Assembly (NCBI RefSeq): GCF_019204005.1
Contig: NZ_JAGSPA010000001.1
Location: 1,013,305-1,077,304, forward strand
DNA: 64,000 nucleotides
DNA from: Pacificimonas pallii
Lineage (GTDB): Bacteria > Pseudomonadota > Alphaproteobacteria > Sphingomonadales > Sphingomonadaceae
Direction of reading: 5' to 3'
Part shown: one piece after another, positions 17,661 through 27,150 of the stretch
How the letters are laid out: each line of letters begins with the position of its first letter
Position numbering within the stretch: position 1 is the stretch's first letter
The notes under the pieces: model-generated
Told to the model about the DNA's origin: nothing
The model's input: only the letters and a program-made list of their open reading frames with translations
Database searches by the model: none
Program-made: the position numbers and the translations under genes

Positions 17661-18434
17661 GGCTTCGTGGACAAAGGGTATCCAGAGTTTGATTGAGGCG
17701 AGCGCGACGAAGCCAAGGTAGGACTTTTTGGTTTTATCGTAGGGGGTGGCGACCCTGCGCCCGTTCTTCAGCTTGTTGAACAGCCGCTCGATCAGGTTGC
17801 GCCAGCGGTATTTCGCGCGGTCGTGCGGGGCAGGCATGCGGCGGTTGGCTTTGGCGGGGATCACCGCCTCGACGCCGGCAGCGGCGATCTCTTCACGGAT
17901 GGTATCCGTATCATAGCCGCGGTCGGCGAGGAACGCTTCGATCCGATCGCCGATCATCCGGAACAGCGGTGCAAAGCCCTGCACATCGTGCACCTGTCCG
18001 GGCGTCAGCATGAAGCCGAGCGGCAAGCCCCTTGCGTCGCACCGGGCGTGGAGCTTTGTGGTGAAGCCTCCCCGAGATCGGCCGAGCGCCTCTGTTTGCT
18101 GAGTCCCCCCCCTTCGACAGGCTCAGGACAGGCTTTTTAAGCCGACTGCACAATGATGTGCCCGGATCACCGTGCTATCGATCATGTCGGCGGCGATGTC
18201 ACGGCCCGCCAGCTCGGCCAGCGTCTCGAGCATGGCATCGAATACGCCGGTCGTGACCCATCTTCGGTAGCGCCGGAAGACGCTGTTCCACTTGCCATAC
18301 TCATCGGGAAGATGCCGCCACTGCGCACCCGTGCGCGCGATCCACATCATGCCTTCGAAGTAGCGCCGATTATCCTGCGCCGGGCGGCAACCGCGACTGC
18401 GCTCCGGCGGCAACAGCGGCCCGATCAGCTCCAA
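17658..18434 (-). pseudogene. IS5-family DDE transposase split by an in-frame TGA
   Basis: The N-terminal part (MELIGPLLPPERSRG, WIARTGAQWRHLPDEYGKW, DMIDSTVIRAHHCAVGLK) includes the first catalytic Asp (DST). After a stop at 18123-18125 the same frame continues with GGTQQTEALGRSRGGFTTKL, then LADRGYDTD (second Asp) and KYRWRNLIERLFNKLKNGRR (catalytic Glu). The stop sits in a 21-nt insertion that keeps frame. The terminal TAG (17658-17660) is formed by the target TA next to the element, a known habit of this group. Translation would yield two fragments, so the element is probably inactive by itself. An internal ATG at 18026 is the only start for the second part. Confidence 0.8.
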
Positions 18435-18533
18435 CTCGTCATCCGATACCCCAATTCACTCGCCCAAGGCCGCCTCCAAAAGGCAGCCTTGGATCGAAGG
18501 ACGAGTCTCAGGTCAAGCTTTGTCCACGAGGCC
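17661..18533 (-). mobile_element. IS5-family (IS427-like) insertion sequence, 873 bp
   Basis: Terminal inverted repeats are GGCTTCGTGGACAAAG at 17661-17676 and, in reverse complement, GGCCTCGTGGACAAAG at 18518-18533 (one mismatch). A TA dinucleotide flanks both ends (17659-17660 and 18534-18535), the target duplication expected for the IS427 group. It carries a single DDE transposase gene, now interrupted. The sequence left of it (recombinase tail) and right of it (end of a nuclease gene) do not belong to one gene, so insertion was probably accompanied by a deletion. Confidence 0.88.
18112..18132. repeat. 21-bp palindromic-type mini-insertion inside the transposase
   Basis: The plus-strand segment CTTCGACAGGCTCAGGACAG(G) separates codons that are contiguous in the transposase family (GLK and KGGTQQ). 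Similar CTTCGACA.GCTCAGGACAGG units are common dispersed repeats in sphingomonad genomes from general knowledge. Its length, a multiple of three, preserves frame, but it carries the TGA at 18123-18125. No second copy is evident in this window. Confidence 0.6.
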
Positions 18534-19632
18534 TAGCTTGCCAGTTCGGGAACTTCGCCCGCAGACGGTCTATCGTGTGACGCCATTTCGCCCGTTTTGG
18601 CGCGCACACCGTATTCTGGTTGCCGAACATCCCGACTTCGTGAATAGCCTCGTTGAGCGGCACGGTGTCGAGCCATTCGACCGGCACGAAGTACTCCGAT
18701 TTGTCCGGGTTATCGGCATCCTCACGATGATAGGTCCGGCTTGTCAGCAATTGCAGCGCTGGTACCTGGCGGCCGCTTTCTTCGGTCAGTACGAAATCAT
18801 TCGCATGCACCGGCTCGCCCCTGACGATGCCGACGCCGACATAGCCTTGCTGCGGAACACGGACCCAGATCCTGTCCCCTTCCTCCAGCATGTTTAGCGT
18901 GCCGCTGTACCATGTGCCGCCCCCAGCTGAGATGAAACCGTACTTGCGGGCGTCCTCCCAAGAGCGGCTCTCACCCTCGCCAAAATTGACATAATACTCG
19001 CCGTTCCAAGGCTCTTTGTCGGTCGTCCGGCCAGAGGAGGCGCTGACGCTGGCGGCAACCTGCGTCTCCACCGGATCGTGCAGCCAGGAGCGGCTCAGCA
19101 ACTGGCCCGCACCAGTATCGAACACCTGAAAGCACAGGACGTTGATCGGAATGTCGCGCTTGTTGAGGTAGTTGACGATCCGCTCCGAACTGGCGTCGAG
19201 GTGCGAGGCGACGATTACAATCTGGTGGGAATCGTTGAGCGCCTCTTCGTCCAGCGGCGGCCCGAAACGCTCGCGGAAGGCATCGGAGAGATTGCCGCCT
19301 CCCGAAAAGCTGGAGAAGATGCGGCTGATCTCGTCGGTATCCAGATCCTCGGCCCAGCTGGCATAATCGATGGCCTGCGCCACGACTTCGCGCGGGGTCT
19401 TGCCGCGTTTCAGTTCGATCAGCACAAGCGAGGCATCAGGCGCGATTGCGAGCAGATCAATGCGTCCGCCAAAGCCGGTGTTCGCCTGCCGCCCGATAAT
19501 CATCCACTGATCGGAAAGGATCGCCGGTTCGGCAACGATCATGTCCTCCAGCAACGCTTCACTCGGCAGCGTCGCCTCTCGCAGAGCAGTGGGCCGGCTA
19601 TCGACATTCCAGATGCTGTGGCGGATCGGCAT
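18508..19632 (-). CDS. PDDEXK (NucS/DUF91-like) nuclease with C-terminal extension
   Basis: A 374-residue protein whose residues 45-110 read GGRIDLLAIAPDASLVLIEL followed by KRGKT and AQAIDYASWAED. The Asp of RIDLLA and the ELK triplet are the metal-binding D-ExK core of restriction-like nucleases of the DUF91 group. The remaining 250 residues include a possible nucleic-acid or protein-binding part (WVRVPQQGYVGVGIVRGEPV) and are not recognised. It starts 3 nt after the HNH gene stop and is the last gene of the type I RM operon. The final codons after KFPNWQA come from the IS element, so the native C terminus has been replaced. Confidence 0.8.
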   Translation of the reverse strand: MPIRHSIWNVDSRPTALREATLPSEALLEDMIVAEPAILSDQWMIIGRQANTGFGGRIDLLAIAPDASLVLIELKRGKTPREVVAQAIDYASWAEDLDTDEISRIFSSFSGGGNLSDAFRERFGPPLDEEALNDSHQIVIVASHLDASSERIVNYLNKRDIPINVLCFQVFDTGAGQLLSRSWLHDPVETQVAASVSASSGRTTDKEPWNGEYYVNFGEGESRSWEDARKYGFISAGGGTWYSGTLNMLEEGDRIWVRVPQQGYVGVGIVRGEPVHANDFVLTEESGRQVPALQLLTSRTYHREDADNPDKSEYFVPVEWLDTVPLNEAIHEVGMFGNQNTVCAPKRAKWRHTIDRLRAKFPNWQARPRGQSLT

Positions 19633-19635
19633 GAT

Positions 19636-20760
19636 CTACGAATTTCCCTCAAAATTGGTCCAGCGCTCTTCAAATTGTTCCGGCTGCGGTCCGCGATCTG
19701 GAAGTTCAACCTTGGTGCTGTCGATATCGCTGTAATGAGCCCGGCAACTGGACGCGAACCGGACCTCCATCGACGCCGGATCGATCGCCATGAGGTTCCG
19801 GTCGAATAACCGGTGCAGATCAGCACGAAGAATAATGCCATTGGCCACGTTATCATCGCCATCATCGCCAACACAGATGATATGTGCGGCATCAATTGCG
19901 TCGAGCGCCGAACACCCTGTAATCGCGCAGGATCCGCCATACAGGTCCAACAATTCCTTGCGGAACTTCACCTGATTGGGCCGAGCCATCCGTTCGATGG
20001 TTTCACGCTGGCGCTCAAGTCGCACCTGCTCAGCACTTTCGGTAATGTGCTCAATCTCGAAGTCATTTCGAAACTGTCGGGCGAGTGCAGCGGATTGTGG
20101 CTTATCCCAAACGAGCCCGCCGCGCAGGTATGCGAGACGCGCGATCGCTTTAAGAGGGTACAAGTACGTTCCATTTCGAACAAAATAGCTTCGCGATTTG
20201 CCGGCGCCCGACGCTTTTCGCAGTTCCGCCAAGGTCATAGTCTCTGCTTCCGACAGTGCCGCTTGGAAGAGGGCGATACTGAGCACGGTAGCCATGTTGA
20301 GTTCCGGGGCCGAAACAATGGTGGGGCCGCGCGGTACGAAAGTTCGCGAGAGATTTCGGCCCGACTCGAGCTTTGAGAATTGGCTTATGGCTATCGATTG
20401 ATCGAGCCTGCGCAATTGGCTGACGGCGTAAAAGCCGCCCCAACGCCCGTCCGCTGCGGTGCTATCCGGTCGGTACTGGTTCCACTCCTTATCCGCCCTC
20501 CCAGCTCTCGCACCTCGAAAACCTGAAAATTTCCCACGAAACGTGACGGCAGGGCGACCCGCAGCAGACCCTTCCGAGGCATAGAAGAAGATGTCAGCCG
20601 GTGAGCTATCGTCGACGCTGGCGGCGAATTCGGCCAACACCATCGTCGCGTCTGTTCCGAAAACCACCAAACCTGTCTCACGACTCTTGGCCAGTCCGGA
20701 CTCCAAATGTTGACTTGGCACCGGCGTAAGCAGCACGATTGCGGAGGACTTGTTGCTCAT
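19636..20760 (-). CDS. HNH endonuclease-domain protein
   Basis: Protein of 374 residues. Residues 280-340 are an HNH domain: CAITGCSALDAIDAAHIICV, then DDNVANGIILRADLHRLFD and RNLMAID, giving the H-N-H metal site after AAH, NGI and LH. The N-terminal 270 residues are not recognised. Its ATG overlaps the hsdS stop in ATGA, so its synthesis is tied to that of the specificity subunit. The placement argues for a role linked to restriction or an accompanying defence function, for example cleavage of modified DNA. That is inference. Confidence 0.85.
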   Translation of the reverse strand: MSNKSSAIVLLTPVPSQHLESGLAKSRETGLVVFGTDATMVLAEFAASVDDSSPADIFFYASEGSAAGRPAVTFRGKFSGFRGARAGRADKEWNQYRPDSTAADGRWGGFYAVSQLRRLDQSIAISQFSKLESGRNLSRTFVPRGPTIVSAPELNMATVLSIALFQAALSEAETMTLAELRKASGAGKSRSYFVRNGTYLYPLKAIARLAYLRGGLVWDKPQSAALARQFRNDFEIEHITESAEQVRLERQRETIERMARPNQVKFRKELLDLYGGSCAITGCSALDAIDAAHIICVGDDGDDNVANGIILRADLHRLFDRNLMAIDPASMEVRFASSCRAHYSDIDSTKVELPDRGPQPEQFEERWTNFEGNS

Positions 20761-22208
20761 GCGTCAGCCTTTTTCCGCCGTCCGCGTTTGGGTTTTGGCG
20801 CGGCGGCGCGTTCGGCTCGGATGCGGTCGAGGAGGATGCCGGCGGGTTCGTCGGCGGGGTCTTGCGGGACCAGTTCGCCGCGAAAGGCGCGGGCGAGGAT
20901 GGCGGCTTCCATCCGGTCGAGCAGCGCGCGGGCCTTGGCAGCCTCGACTTCGAGGCGGTCGGCTCTCGCGAAGGCGTTATCAACTATCCGAAGGATTTCT
21001 TCTTGCTCCTCAGCGGGCGCAAGCGGAATTCCCAAAGCCTTGAGTTTCGTGCCGTTCACATTGGCCTGTCCGACCTGCTGACTGGCCACCTTGTCGATCC
21101 ACGCACGACCATATGGAGAATTAATGTAGCGCGCCAACAGATCGGGCAAGATTGCACTGCACTTCAAGCGGATGAGGTATGAAGCGTATGACGCAGGCCT
21201 CTCGCGGCCCCGGAAAACCGCGCTTTTCCCTACCAATTCGAAGCTATTGGTTCGGTTGAAGAGCACGTCGTCTTCATCCAAGAAAAGGCCCGGAAACTCG
21301 GAATGATCGGAGGGAAGGAACTTCAGATTGGTCCAGTCCAGCTCTCCACGCTGGATGTTCCCCATGCGGAGGACCGGAACACCGCTGTCATCATGAGATG
21401 TCTTGGAGGATGAGCCGTATTGTGCCGCAGCGATCAGTTCATCGACTGACGCCCAGCGCCAGCCTTCCGGTAATTCGATCTCGGGTTTCCAGTCGATTCC
21501 TGCCGTAGGCTTTCTGCGCTTCACTCCGGCCACACTGATATATGCTTCGGCGGTATCGTCCAAGGAAGCAGCGGAATGTCCCGGATTATGTTCGCGCCAC
21601 TTGGTTGTGAGAGCTCCGGCAAATGCGTCTTTCACGGCTGCTTGCCGCATCCGCTCCGCCAAGAGCGGCACGCGGTCGAGTTCCTTGCGGGCGCGGGTTA
21701 GGCGGGCGGTCAGCGCGTCCAGCTTGGCGACGATGCGGCGCTGCTCGGCCAGTGGGGGGATGGCGATGCCGCCACCGAATACGTCCTTGTCAGCGATTGC
21801 TGGATACATCGTGCCATCAGAGGCCTGGGTCATTTGGTCGATGAAATCCGGAGAGATCACTCTGCGAAGAAGGTATCCTGACTCGACCGCCTCGTTGGCC
21901 CGAAGGATGCAGATCCCGGTTGATGTAAACTCTCCGTCGAGGTGGTCGGGAACCTGCGCGATGTTCTTCAGATAAGGGCGGACAGTAGAAAAAAGCACAT
22001 CATTGGTTTTGATTTTCCGTCGTGCTCTTGAAGGCGCGTCCCTTCCAATGATCTCTTTCGGGTCGGTAATCTGAAAGCAGGTGTTGTCGATTGAACCGAT
22101 GTTGACGTAATGGAACGTATCTTGTGGTCGTTTGGTTGGATCATCCGTTTCTATAGGGTGAGTGACCTCCCTAAGTGTTGCTTCAGTCCACCCCTCCGGC
22201 AAGCTCAC
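20757..22208 (-). CDS. hsdS: Type I restriction-modification specificity subunit
   Basis: DNA-recognition subunit shared by the methylase (M2S) and restriction (R2M2S) complexes. 483 residues with two target-recognition domains separated by helical spacers: GIAIPPLAEQRRIVAKLDAL ends the first half and GIPLAPAEEQEEILRIVDNA the second, the classic paired conserved regions. Each TRD reads one half of a bipartite site. The C terminus is Lys/Arg-rich (KPKRGRRKKADA). ATGA overlaps join it to hsdM upstream and to the HNH gene downstream. Confidence 0.95.
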   Translation of the reverse strand: MSLPEGWTEATLREVTHPIETDDPTKRPQDTFHYVNIGSIDNTCFQITDPKEIIGRDAPSRARRKIKTNDVLFSTVRPYLKNIAQVPDHLDGEFTSTGICILRANEAVESGYLLRRVISPDFIDQMTQASDGTMYPAIADKDVFGGGIAIPPLAEQRRIVAKLDALTARLTRARKELDRVPLLAERMRQAAVKDAFAGALTTKWREHNPGHSAASLDDTAEAYISVAGVKRRKPTAGIDWKPEIELPEGWRWASVDELIAAAQYGSSSKTSHDDSGVPVLRMGNIQRGELDWTNLKFLPSDHSEFPGLFLDEDDVLFNRTNSFELVGKSAVFRGRERPASYASYLIRLKCSAILPDLLARYINSPYGRAWIDKVASQQVGQANVNGTKLKALGIPLAPAEEQEEILRIVDNAFARADRLEVEAAKARALLDRMEAAILARAFRGELVPQDPADEPAGILLDRIRAERAAAPKPKRGRRKKADA

Positions 22209-23674
22209 GCCTCGACCTCTGCCGGTTCCGGCTCGCCCAGGTCCTCCATCAGCGCGCGGATCTCCTCCAGTGCTGATGACAGATGCCCTTCAATCGCATC
22301 GGCAAACTCCCACGGCGTATCCAGACCGTCCTCGGGATCGTCGCTGGTGTCTTTCAGCCAGGTGATATCGAGATTGTCGCCGCGCGCCGCGATCTCCTCG
22401 CGGGTGAAGCAGCGCCAGCGGCCCTCTTCGCCCTCGTCTTTCCGCTTCGCCGCGCCCAGCGGATCGTCGCCAAATGCTGTCACGAAATCGGCAAAGTCGC
22501 GCTCGCGGATCGGGTTGGTCTTGCCATAGGCAGGCGCGCCGGTGCGCATGTCGTAAATCCACACCGCCTTGGTTGCATCCTCTGTAGGCGCTTCGTCGGT
22601 GCTGCGGGTGAAGAACAGGACGTTGGTCTTTACCCCTTGCGCGTAGAAGATACCGGTCGGCAGGCGCAATATGGTGTGGAGGTTGCACCAGTTCATCAGC
22701 CGCTGGCGAAGCCGCTTGCCCGTATTGTCATCGAACAGCACGTTATCGGGCACGATCACCGCCGCCCGCCCGCCAAGCCGCAGGGCGCGGATGATGTGCT
22801 CCACAAAGGGCAGCTGATAATTGGAAACCCGGTCCGCAATCGACAGGTCATCGCGCGTCGGCGGACCGCCTGCGGGGCCGAAGGGCGGATTGGAAAGGAT
22901 GAGGTCCGCCTGTTTGAAAACATCGCGCTGGCCGCCTGGGCTGAGCGTGTCGGTCAGGTCGAGAAAGTTCGGATCGACCGAATGCAGGTGCAGGTTCATC
23001 TGCAGCAGGCGGAAGGTATCGGGCACATTCTCGACCCCGCGCAGCGCCTGTTGCAGCTGGAACGCCTGTTGCTTGGGACTCAGCTCGAAATAATCGTCGC
23101 TGCGTTTCTTCATGTACTGGTTGGCGGAGATGAGGAAGCCGCCAGTGCCAGCGGCAGGATCCTGAATTACCTCGCCGGGCGCAGGCTGCATCAGCTGCGT
23201 CATCACAGCGATCAGTACGCGAGGGGTGAAATACTGCCCAGCGCCGCGCTTGGTTTCTTCGGCCATCTTCTGCAGCAGGCCTTCATAGGCATCGCCGAAC
23301 GCATCGCGCTCCTCGCTGAACCAGTGGAGCCCGTCTATCGTGTCGATGAGCTTGCGCAGGTTTGCTGGCGTCCGGATCACGGTGGCCGCGTTCTGGAAGA
23401 TGGCGACGATGGAGCGGTCCGCTATCTTGCTGCCATCGCCAAGGTCGATCAGGAGCTGTTTGTAGCGTTGCAGCACCTCGGTCTCGGGCGCGGCTTTGAG
23501 CGCGCCCCAGCGATATTGTTCGGGGATGCGGCTTTCATCGTTCTGCTCCGAACACATCTTGAGGAACAGCAGATAGGTCAGCTCGGTGACGTACTGCATA
23601 TAAGTGACGCCGTCCTTGCGCAGCACCGCGCATTCGCGCCACAGCTTGTTTACCAGATCCTGGCTCGGGTTCAT
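22205..23674 (-). CDS. hsdM: Type I restriction-modification DNA methyltransferase
   Basis: N6-adenine methyltransferase subunit of 489 residues. An N-terminal helical domain (KLWRECAVLRKDGVTYMQYV) is followed by the SAM-binding motif DPAAGTGGFLISAN and the catalytic motif LSNPPFGPAGG (NPPF). YFTPRVLIAVMTQLMQP is the usual stretch preceding motif I. It starts 27 nt after hsdR and overlaps hsdS by four bases. Confidence 0.96.
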   Translation of the reverse strand: MNPSQDLVNKLWRECAVLRKDGVTYMQYVTELTYLLFLKMCSEQNDESRIPEQYRWGALKAAPETEVLQRYKQLLIDLGDGSKIADRSIVAIFQNAATVIRTPANLRKLIDTIDGLHWFSEERDAFGDAYEGLLQKMAEETKRGAGQYFTPRVLIAVMTQLMQPAPGEVIQDPAAGTGGFLISANQYMKKRSDDYFELSPKQQAFQLQQALRGVENVPDTFRLLQMNLHLHSVDPNFLDLTDTLSPGGQRDVFKQADLILSNPPFGPAGGPPTRDDLSIADRVSNYQLPFVEHIIRALRLGGRAAVIVPDNVLFDDNTGKRLRQRLMNWCNLHTILRLPTGIFYAQGVKTNVLFFTRSTDEAPTEDATKAVWIYDMRTGAPAYGKTNPIRERDFADFVTAFGDDPLGAAKRKDEGEEGRWRCFTREEIAARGDNLDITWLKDTSDDPEDGLDTPWEFADAIEGHLSSALEEIRALMEDLGEPEPAEVEA

Positions 23675-23701
23675 TTCATATCTTTCATTGTAAGGCGCAC
23701 C

Positions 23702-26700
23702 TTAAGCGGCCTGAGGACCATCCCAGATGGCCGCATTGAGGTCTTTGAGCAACTCGCCTAGCCGATTGTCGAACTCGCGGTCGACTGCATCGAAACCGCC
23801 CGCCTGTGCAAAAGCGCCATCTGTGAGGAGCTCGGGATCGCTGACCGGCTGCGCCTTGAGCGCGCGGCCAATGCGGGTGAGCCATTGGCGCTGTTTCGTG
23901 GTCCACTGGCGGGAGTTGAGGATCGCCTGCACGCCGTTTTCGACGCGGGTCTCATAAGGGACCAGCGGGTCGCCGAGCGCCGCCTGACGGACGAAGCCGA
24001 TGATATGCGCGGCGATATCGGCATTGCGGGTGCTGCCATAGGCGCGGCGCAGGTTCGCTTCGGAGAACCCCTGCTGATCAAGCAGGATGGCGAGCTCCTT
24101 CAGCTCCTTGCGGGTCAGTTCGCGCGGGCGCTGGGTGGCTGCGATCATGGCAGGCACCGCGTTCATGTTGGCGCGGACGTAGGCTTCGAAGCTCTCGATG
24201 TAGTCGACCGGGCTGGCTTTCTCGCCAAAGTTGTCGGTTACTTCGGTCAGCTCGTCATCGTGTTCGGAAATGAAGATGCCGCTGTCACGCTTGCTTTTCT
24301 GCAGCGGCATGTCGAGCACTCGGGCAAGATCGGGGTGTTGGCGGAACAGCGCCGCAGTCTCTCCAGGTGGCGCATCCTTCAGCCTGTCGGGCAGGTCGGC
24401 GAGTGGACCCAACACGCTTTCCAGCACCTCGCGCCGTTCGCCCTGGATCAGCTTTTGTCGCTGGCGCAGCTTGACCACGATCTGGTCACGGACAAAGGCG
24501 CGGTCCTCGTCAGTCGGCGCGTTCTCGAGATCAGCCACCAGCTTGCCGAAGGTCAGCCCGGGATCGACCACCACCGGCCGCATATCGGTGACTTCCTGCA
24601 AATTGGCGTAGATGTCGACCGCGTCGAAAATGCGGAAGTATTCCTTGCCGATATCGTCACATCGCCGCGTGGCGCGCCCGATCATCTGATCATAGAGAAT
24701 GCGGCTGTTGACCCGGCGAACGAAGACCAGATTTGTGATCGCTGGCACGTCGATGCCGGTCGTGAGCAGGTCCACCGTGACGACGTATTTGGGACGCGGA
24801 TCGTTCTTGAACGCTTTGATCCGGTCGAGCGGCTTGTCGACCGAGCCAGTAATCTTGTCGACAATGTCATGCGGCTGTGGACCGTACTCCTCCGTCAGAG
24901 CGGCAGTGAGCTGCTCGACAAGAGTATCGGCATGGTCATCGCGCGCGGCGAAGATCAGGGTCTTGCCCGGCTGATCTGGCGGACATTCCAGTGCAATGGC
25001 ATCGGCTACAGCACGGTTGAAGGCAGGCGTGTAGACCTTCTTGTTGAACTCACCGACCTCGAAATCGACCTGGTCCTCCAGATCGAACAGATCGACTTGA
25101 CCGGTGCGGGGATCAACGATGTTGACCTCTTCGCCTTGATCGAAGTGGATGCCCGCCTGGCTGAGCGCGGTCGTGATGCGGCGCGGCGGCCGGTGGTCGA
25201 TCAAATATCCGTCGATGACCGCCTGCCGGTAGCCATAACGGAATACCGCCGGGCCAAATATCTCACGTGTATGCAACGCAGGTGTGGCCGTGAGGGCAAT
25301 CTTTGTCGCGTCGAAATAGTCGAGCACGCGGCGATAGGCCGACAGGTAATCATCGAGGTTGCGGAAGCCGAGATCGTCCTCGCGCAACTCGGCATCGAGC
25401 GTGTAACCGCGATGCGCCTCATCGACGATGATGAGGTCATAGGTGCCAGGCGTCGGGCGTTCGGCATCCGGATCATCGAACACGCGCCGGATCATCGCCT
25501 GCACAGTTGCCACCTGAACCCGATCAGTCGCTTCCGGGAATTTGCGCGCCAGATCAGCGACCGGAAAAACCTGGTCGAACTTGAGGAAGCCGTTGGTGTC
25601 GGTCGCGCTCATCGCATCGAGCGTCTGCCGCCCAAGCGCATTTCGATCGACCAGGAACAGGATGCGGCGGAATCGCTTCGACCGCAGCAACTCATACATC
25701 AGAGCAATAGCAAGCCGCGTCTTGCCAGTGCCGGTTGCCATAGCAATTAGGATGTGATCCTGCCCGCGCCCCACTGCATCACGCACTGCCTCCAAAGCGT
25801 CCTGCTGATATGGGCGCAGGCCAGTCACACCAATCTCTCGTTCTGCGACCTTCTCAAGGTCTTCGCCGAGTTCCTGCTCCAGCTTTTCCGAAAGATCTCG
25901 GGGGGAAAACCAGTCGGCCAGCGCCCGGGGAGGTGACCCCGAACGGGCATCCCAAAACCAGGTGCCGGATTTTGTCGCAAGCTGTTTGACGTAAGGACGT
26001 CCATTCGTGACGAATAGGAAAGGTACGCGAAAACGATCGTCGGCATCTCGCCACGGTCCGCCAGTCGGCAGCTCGTCCGGCGTGAGCTCGATACCCTTGG
26101 CGTAACGCTTGGCCTGACCGATGCGGCCAGGAACATCCTTGAACTGGCGCTTCGCTTCGATGACACCGACACAAAGGCCATCAATGAACAAGGCATAATC
26201 TACTGGGCCGCTCGCGGTCGGCCATTCGGCAATGGCCATCGCCTTGCCATAAGCGGGACAAACACCCGCGGCGTGGCGCATAACGGCGCTATCGACTTCC
26301 CATCCTGCCGCGCGCAGCTGATCGTCAATCAGAACCCGCGTAGTCGCTTCGTCGATCTCGATTTCTTGCGCCTGCTCAGAGCCCAGACGGGCAAGTAATT
26401 CCAGCTGCTGTGGTGGTGTCGATAGTGCCTTCGCCTGCGTCTCTGCCAGTTCTCTAGTTGCTGCCTGTAGTGCCTCTTCAGTTTCAGCAGCATATTGCTC
26501 CCAAAACGCGCGCTGCTCCGCTTCTTCCTCAACCGAAGCCGCAAGGTTCGCCTTTTCCTCGTCAGCCTGCTGTGCGGCGAGGCGTGCTTTTGCTTCTGCA
26601 TCCGAGCTTTGTCGGACTGCCTTCTTAAGCTCGGCAATCTCCTCGCGCAGTCGGTCGGTGGCATCCGATGGCGGCACGGGCGGCACAAATGGACCAGCCT

Positions 26701-27094
26701 TGAATCCGGGATTGCCCGCGTAGGAATTATGAAACCAGACGCCCAGCGCACGGGCGATCTTCAGGCCATGCAAAGCTTCACCGGCCGTACCTGTATTCTC
26801 GTGTAGAGCCTCATTCCCCGTACGCTTCAAATGGTAGAAGTAGTCGGCAACATCTCGTGGGATCACGCCGCGCGATTTCAAAGCGCGCAGGATGTCATCG
26901 AAACTTGGCTGTCCGGCGGGCAGAAGTGCGTGCTGCGCAGCAATCTCTTTCGCCAGAAACTCACCGAAGAGCCTCAGTTTCCCAAGCGCCCCCGGTGGAT
27001 CATCATGGAAGTAGCGCTCAGCAAGAACCCCCAGTTTCGCCAGCTGGGGGCTGTGCGATTGCAGAAATCCAAAGTTGCCTTGCCCCGGTGACAT
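23702..27094 (-). CDS. hsdR: Type I restriction endonuclease subunit R
   Basis: Motor and nuclease subunit of 1130 residues, first gene of the operon. Residues 1-130 look like a DUF4145-type N-terminal domain. A coiled-coil of about 110 residues rich in Ala/Glu follows (about 140-240). The restriction nuclease core is DYALFIDGLCVGVIEAKRQF (D-ExK). The SF2 helicase follows: MATGTGKTRLAIAL (Walker A), LIIVDEAHRGY (DEAH), ALTATPALHT and QMIGRATRRCDDIGKEYFRI. The C-terminal helical part contacts HsdM. All catalytic motifs are intact. Confidence 0.96.
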   Translation of the reverse strand: MSPGQGNFGFLQSHSPQLAKLGVLAERYFHDDPPGALGKLRLFGEFLAKEIAAQHALLPAGQPSFDDILRALKSRGVIPRDVADYFYHLKRTGNEALHENTGTAGEALHGLKIARALGVWFHNSYAGNPGFKAGPFVPPVPPSDATDRLREEIAELKKAVRQSSDAEAKARLAAQQADEEKANLAASVEEEAEQRAFWEQYAAETEEALQAATRELAETQAKALSTPPQQLELLARLGSEQAQEIEIDEATTRVLIDDQLRAAGWEVDSAVMRHAAGVCPAYGKAMAIAEWPTASGPVDYALFIDGLCVGVIEAKRQFKDVPGRIGQAKRYAKGIELTPDELPTGGPWRDADDRFRVPFLFVTNGRPYVKQLATKSGTWFWDARSGSPPRALADWFSPRDLSEKLEQELGEDLEKVAEREIGVTGLRPYQQDALEAVRDAVGRGQDHILIAMATGTGKTRLAIALMYELLRSKRFRRILFLVDRNALGRQTLDAMSATDTNGFLKFDQVFPVADLARKFPEATDRVQVATVQAMIRRVFDDPDAERPTPGTYDLIIVDEAHRGYTLDAELREDDLGFRNLDDYLSAYRRVLDYFDATKIALTATPALHTREIFGPAVFRYGYRQAVIDGYLIDHRPPRRITTALSQAGIHFDQGEEVNIVDPRTGQVDLFDLEDQVDFEVGEFNKKVYTPAFNRAVADAIALECPPDQPGKTLIFAARDDHADTLVEQLTAALTEEYGPQPHDIVDKITGSVDKPLDRIKAFKNDPRPKYVVTVDLLTTGIDVPAITNLVFVRRVNSRILYDQMIGRATRRCDDIGKEYFRIFDAVDIYANLQEVTDMRPVVVDPGLTFGKLVADLENAPTDEDRAFVRDQIVVKLRQRQKLIQGERREVLESVLGPLADLPDRLKDAPPGETAALFRQHPDLARVLDMPLQKSKRDSGIFISEHDDELTEVTDNFGEKASPVDYIESFEAYVRANMNAVPAMIAATQRPRELTRKELKELAILLDQQGFSEANLRRAYGSTRNADIAAHIIGFVRQAALGDPLVPYETRVENGVQAILNSRQWTTKQRQWLTRIGRALKAQPVSDPELLTDGAFAQAGGFDAVDREFDNRLGELLKDLNAAIWDGPQAA

Positions 27095-27150
27095 AACTTG
27101 TTCTTACCATTCAGAATCGTTTGCTCAACATGATGTGTACATGTTCACAA

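Noticed and set aside
22283..25750. Very long plus-strand frames (492 and 621 codons) opposite hsdM and hsdR
   Set aside because: Shadows of the two RM genes; His/Arg/Asp-rich translations without domains.
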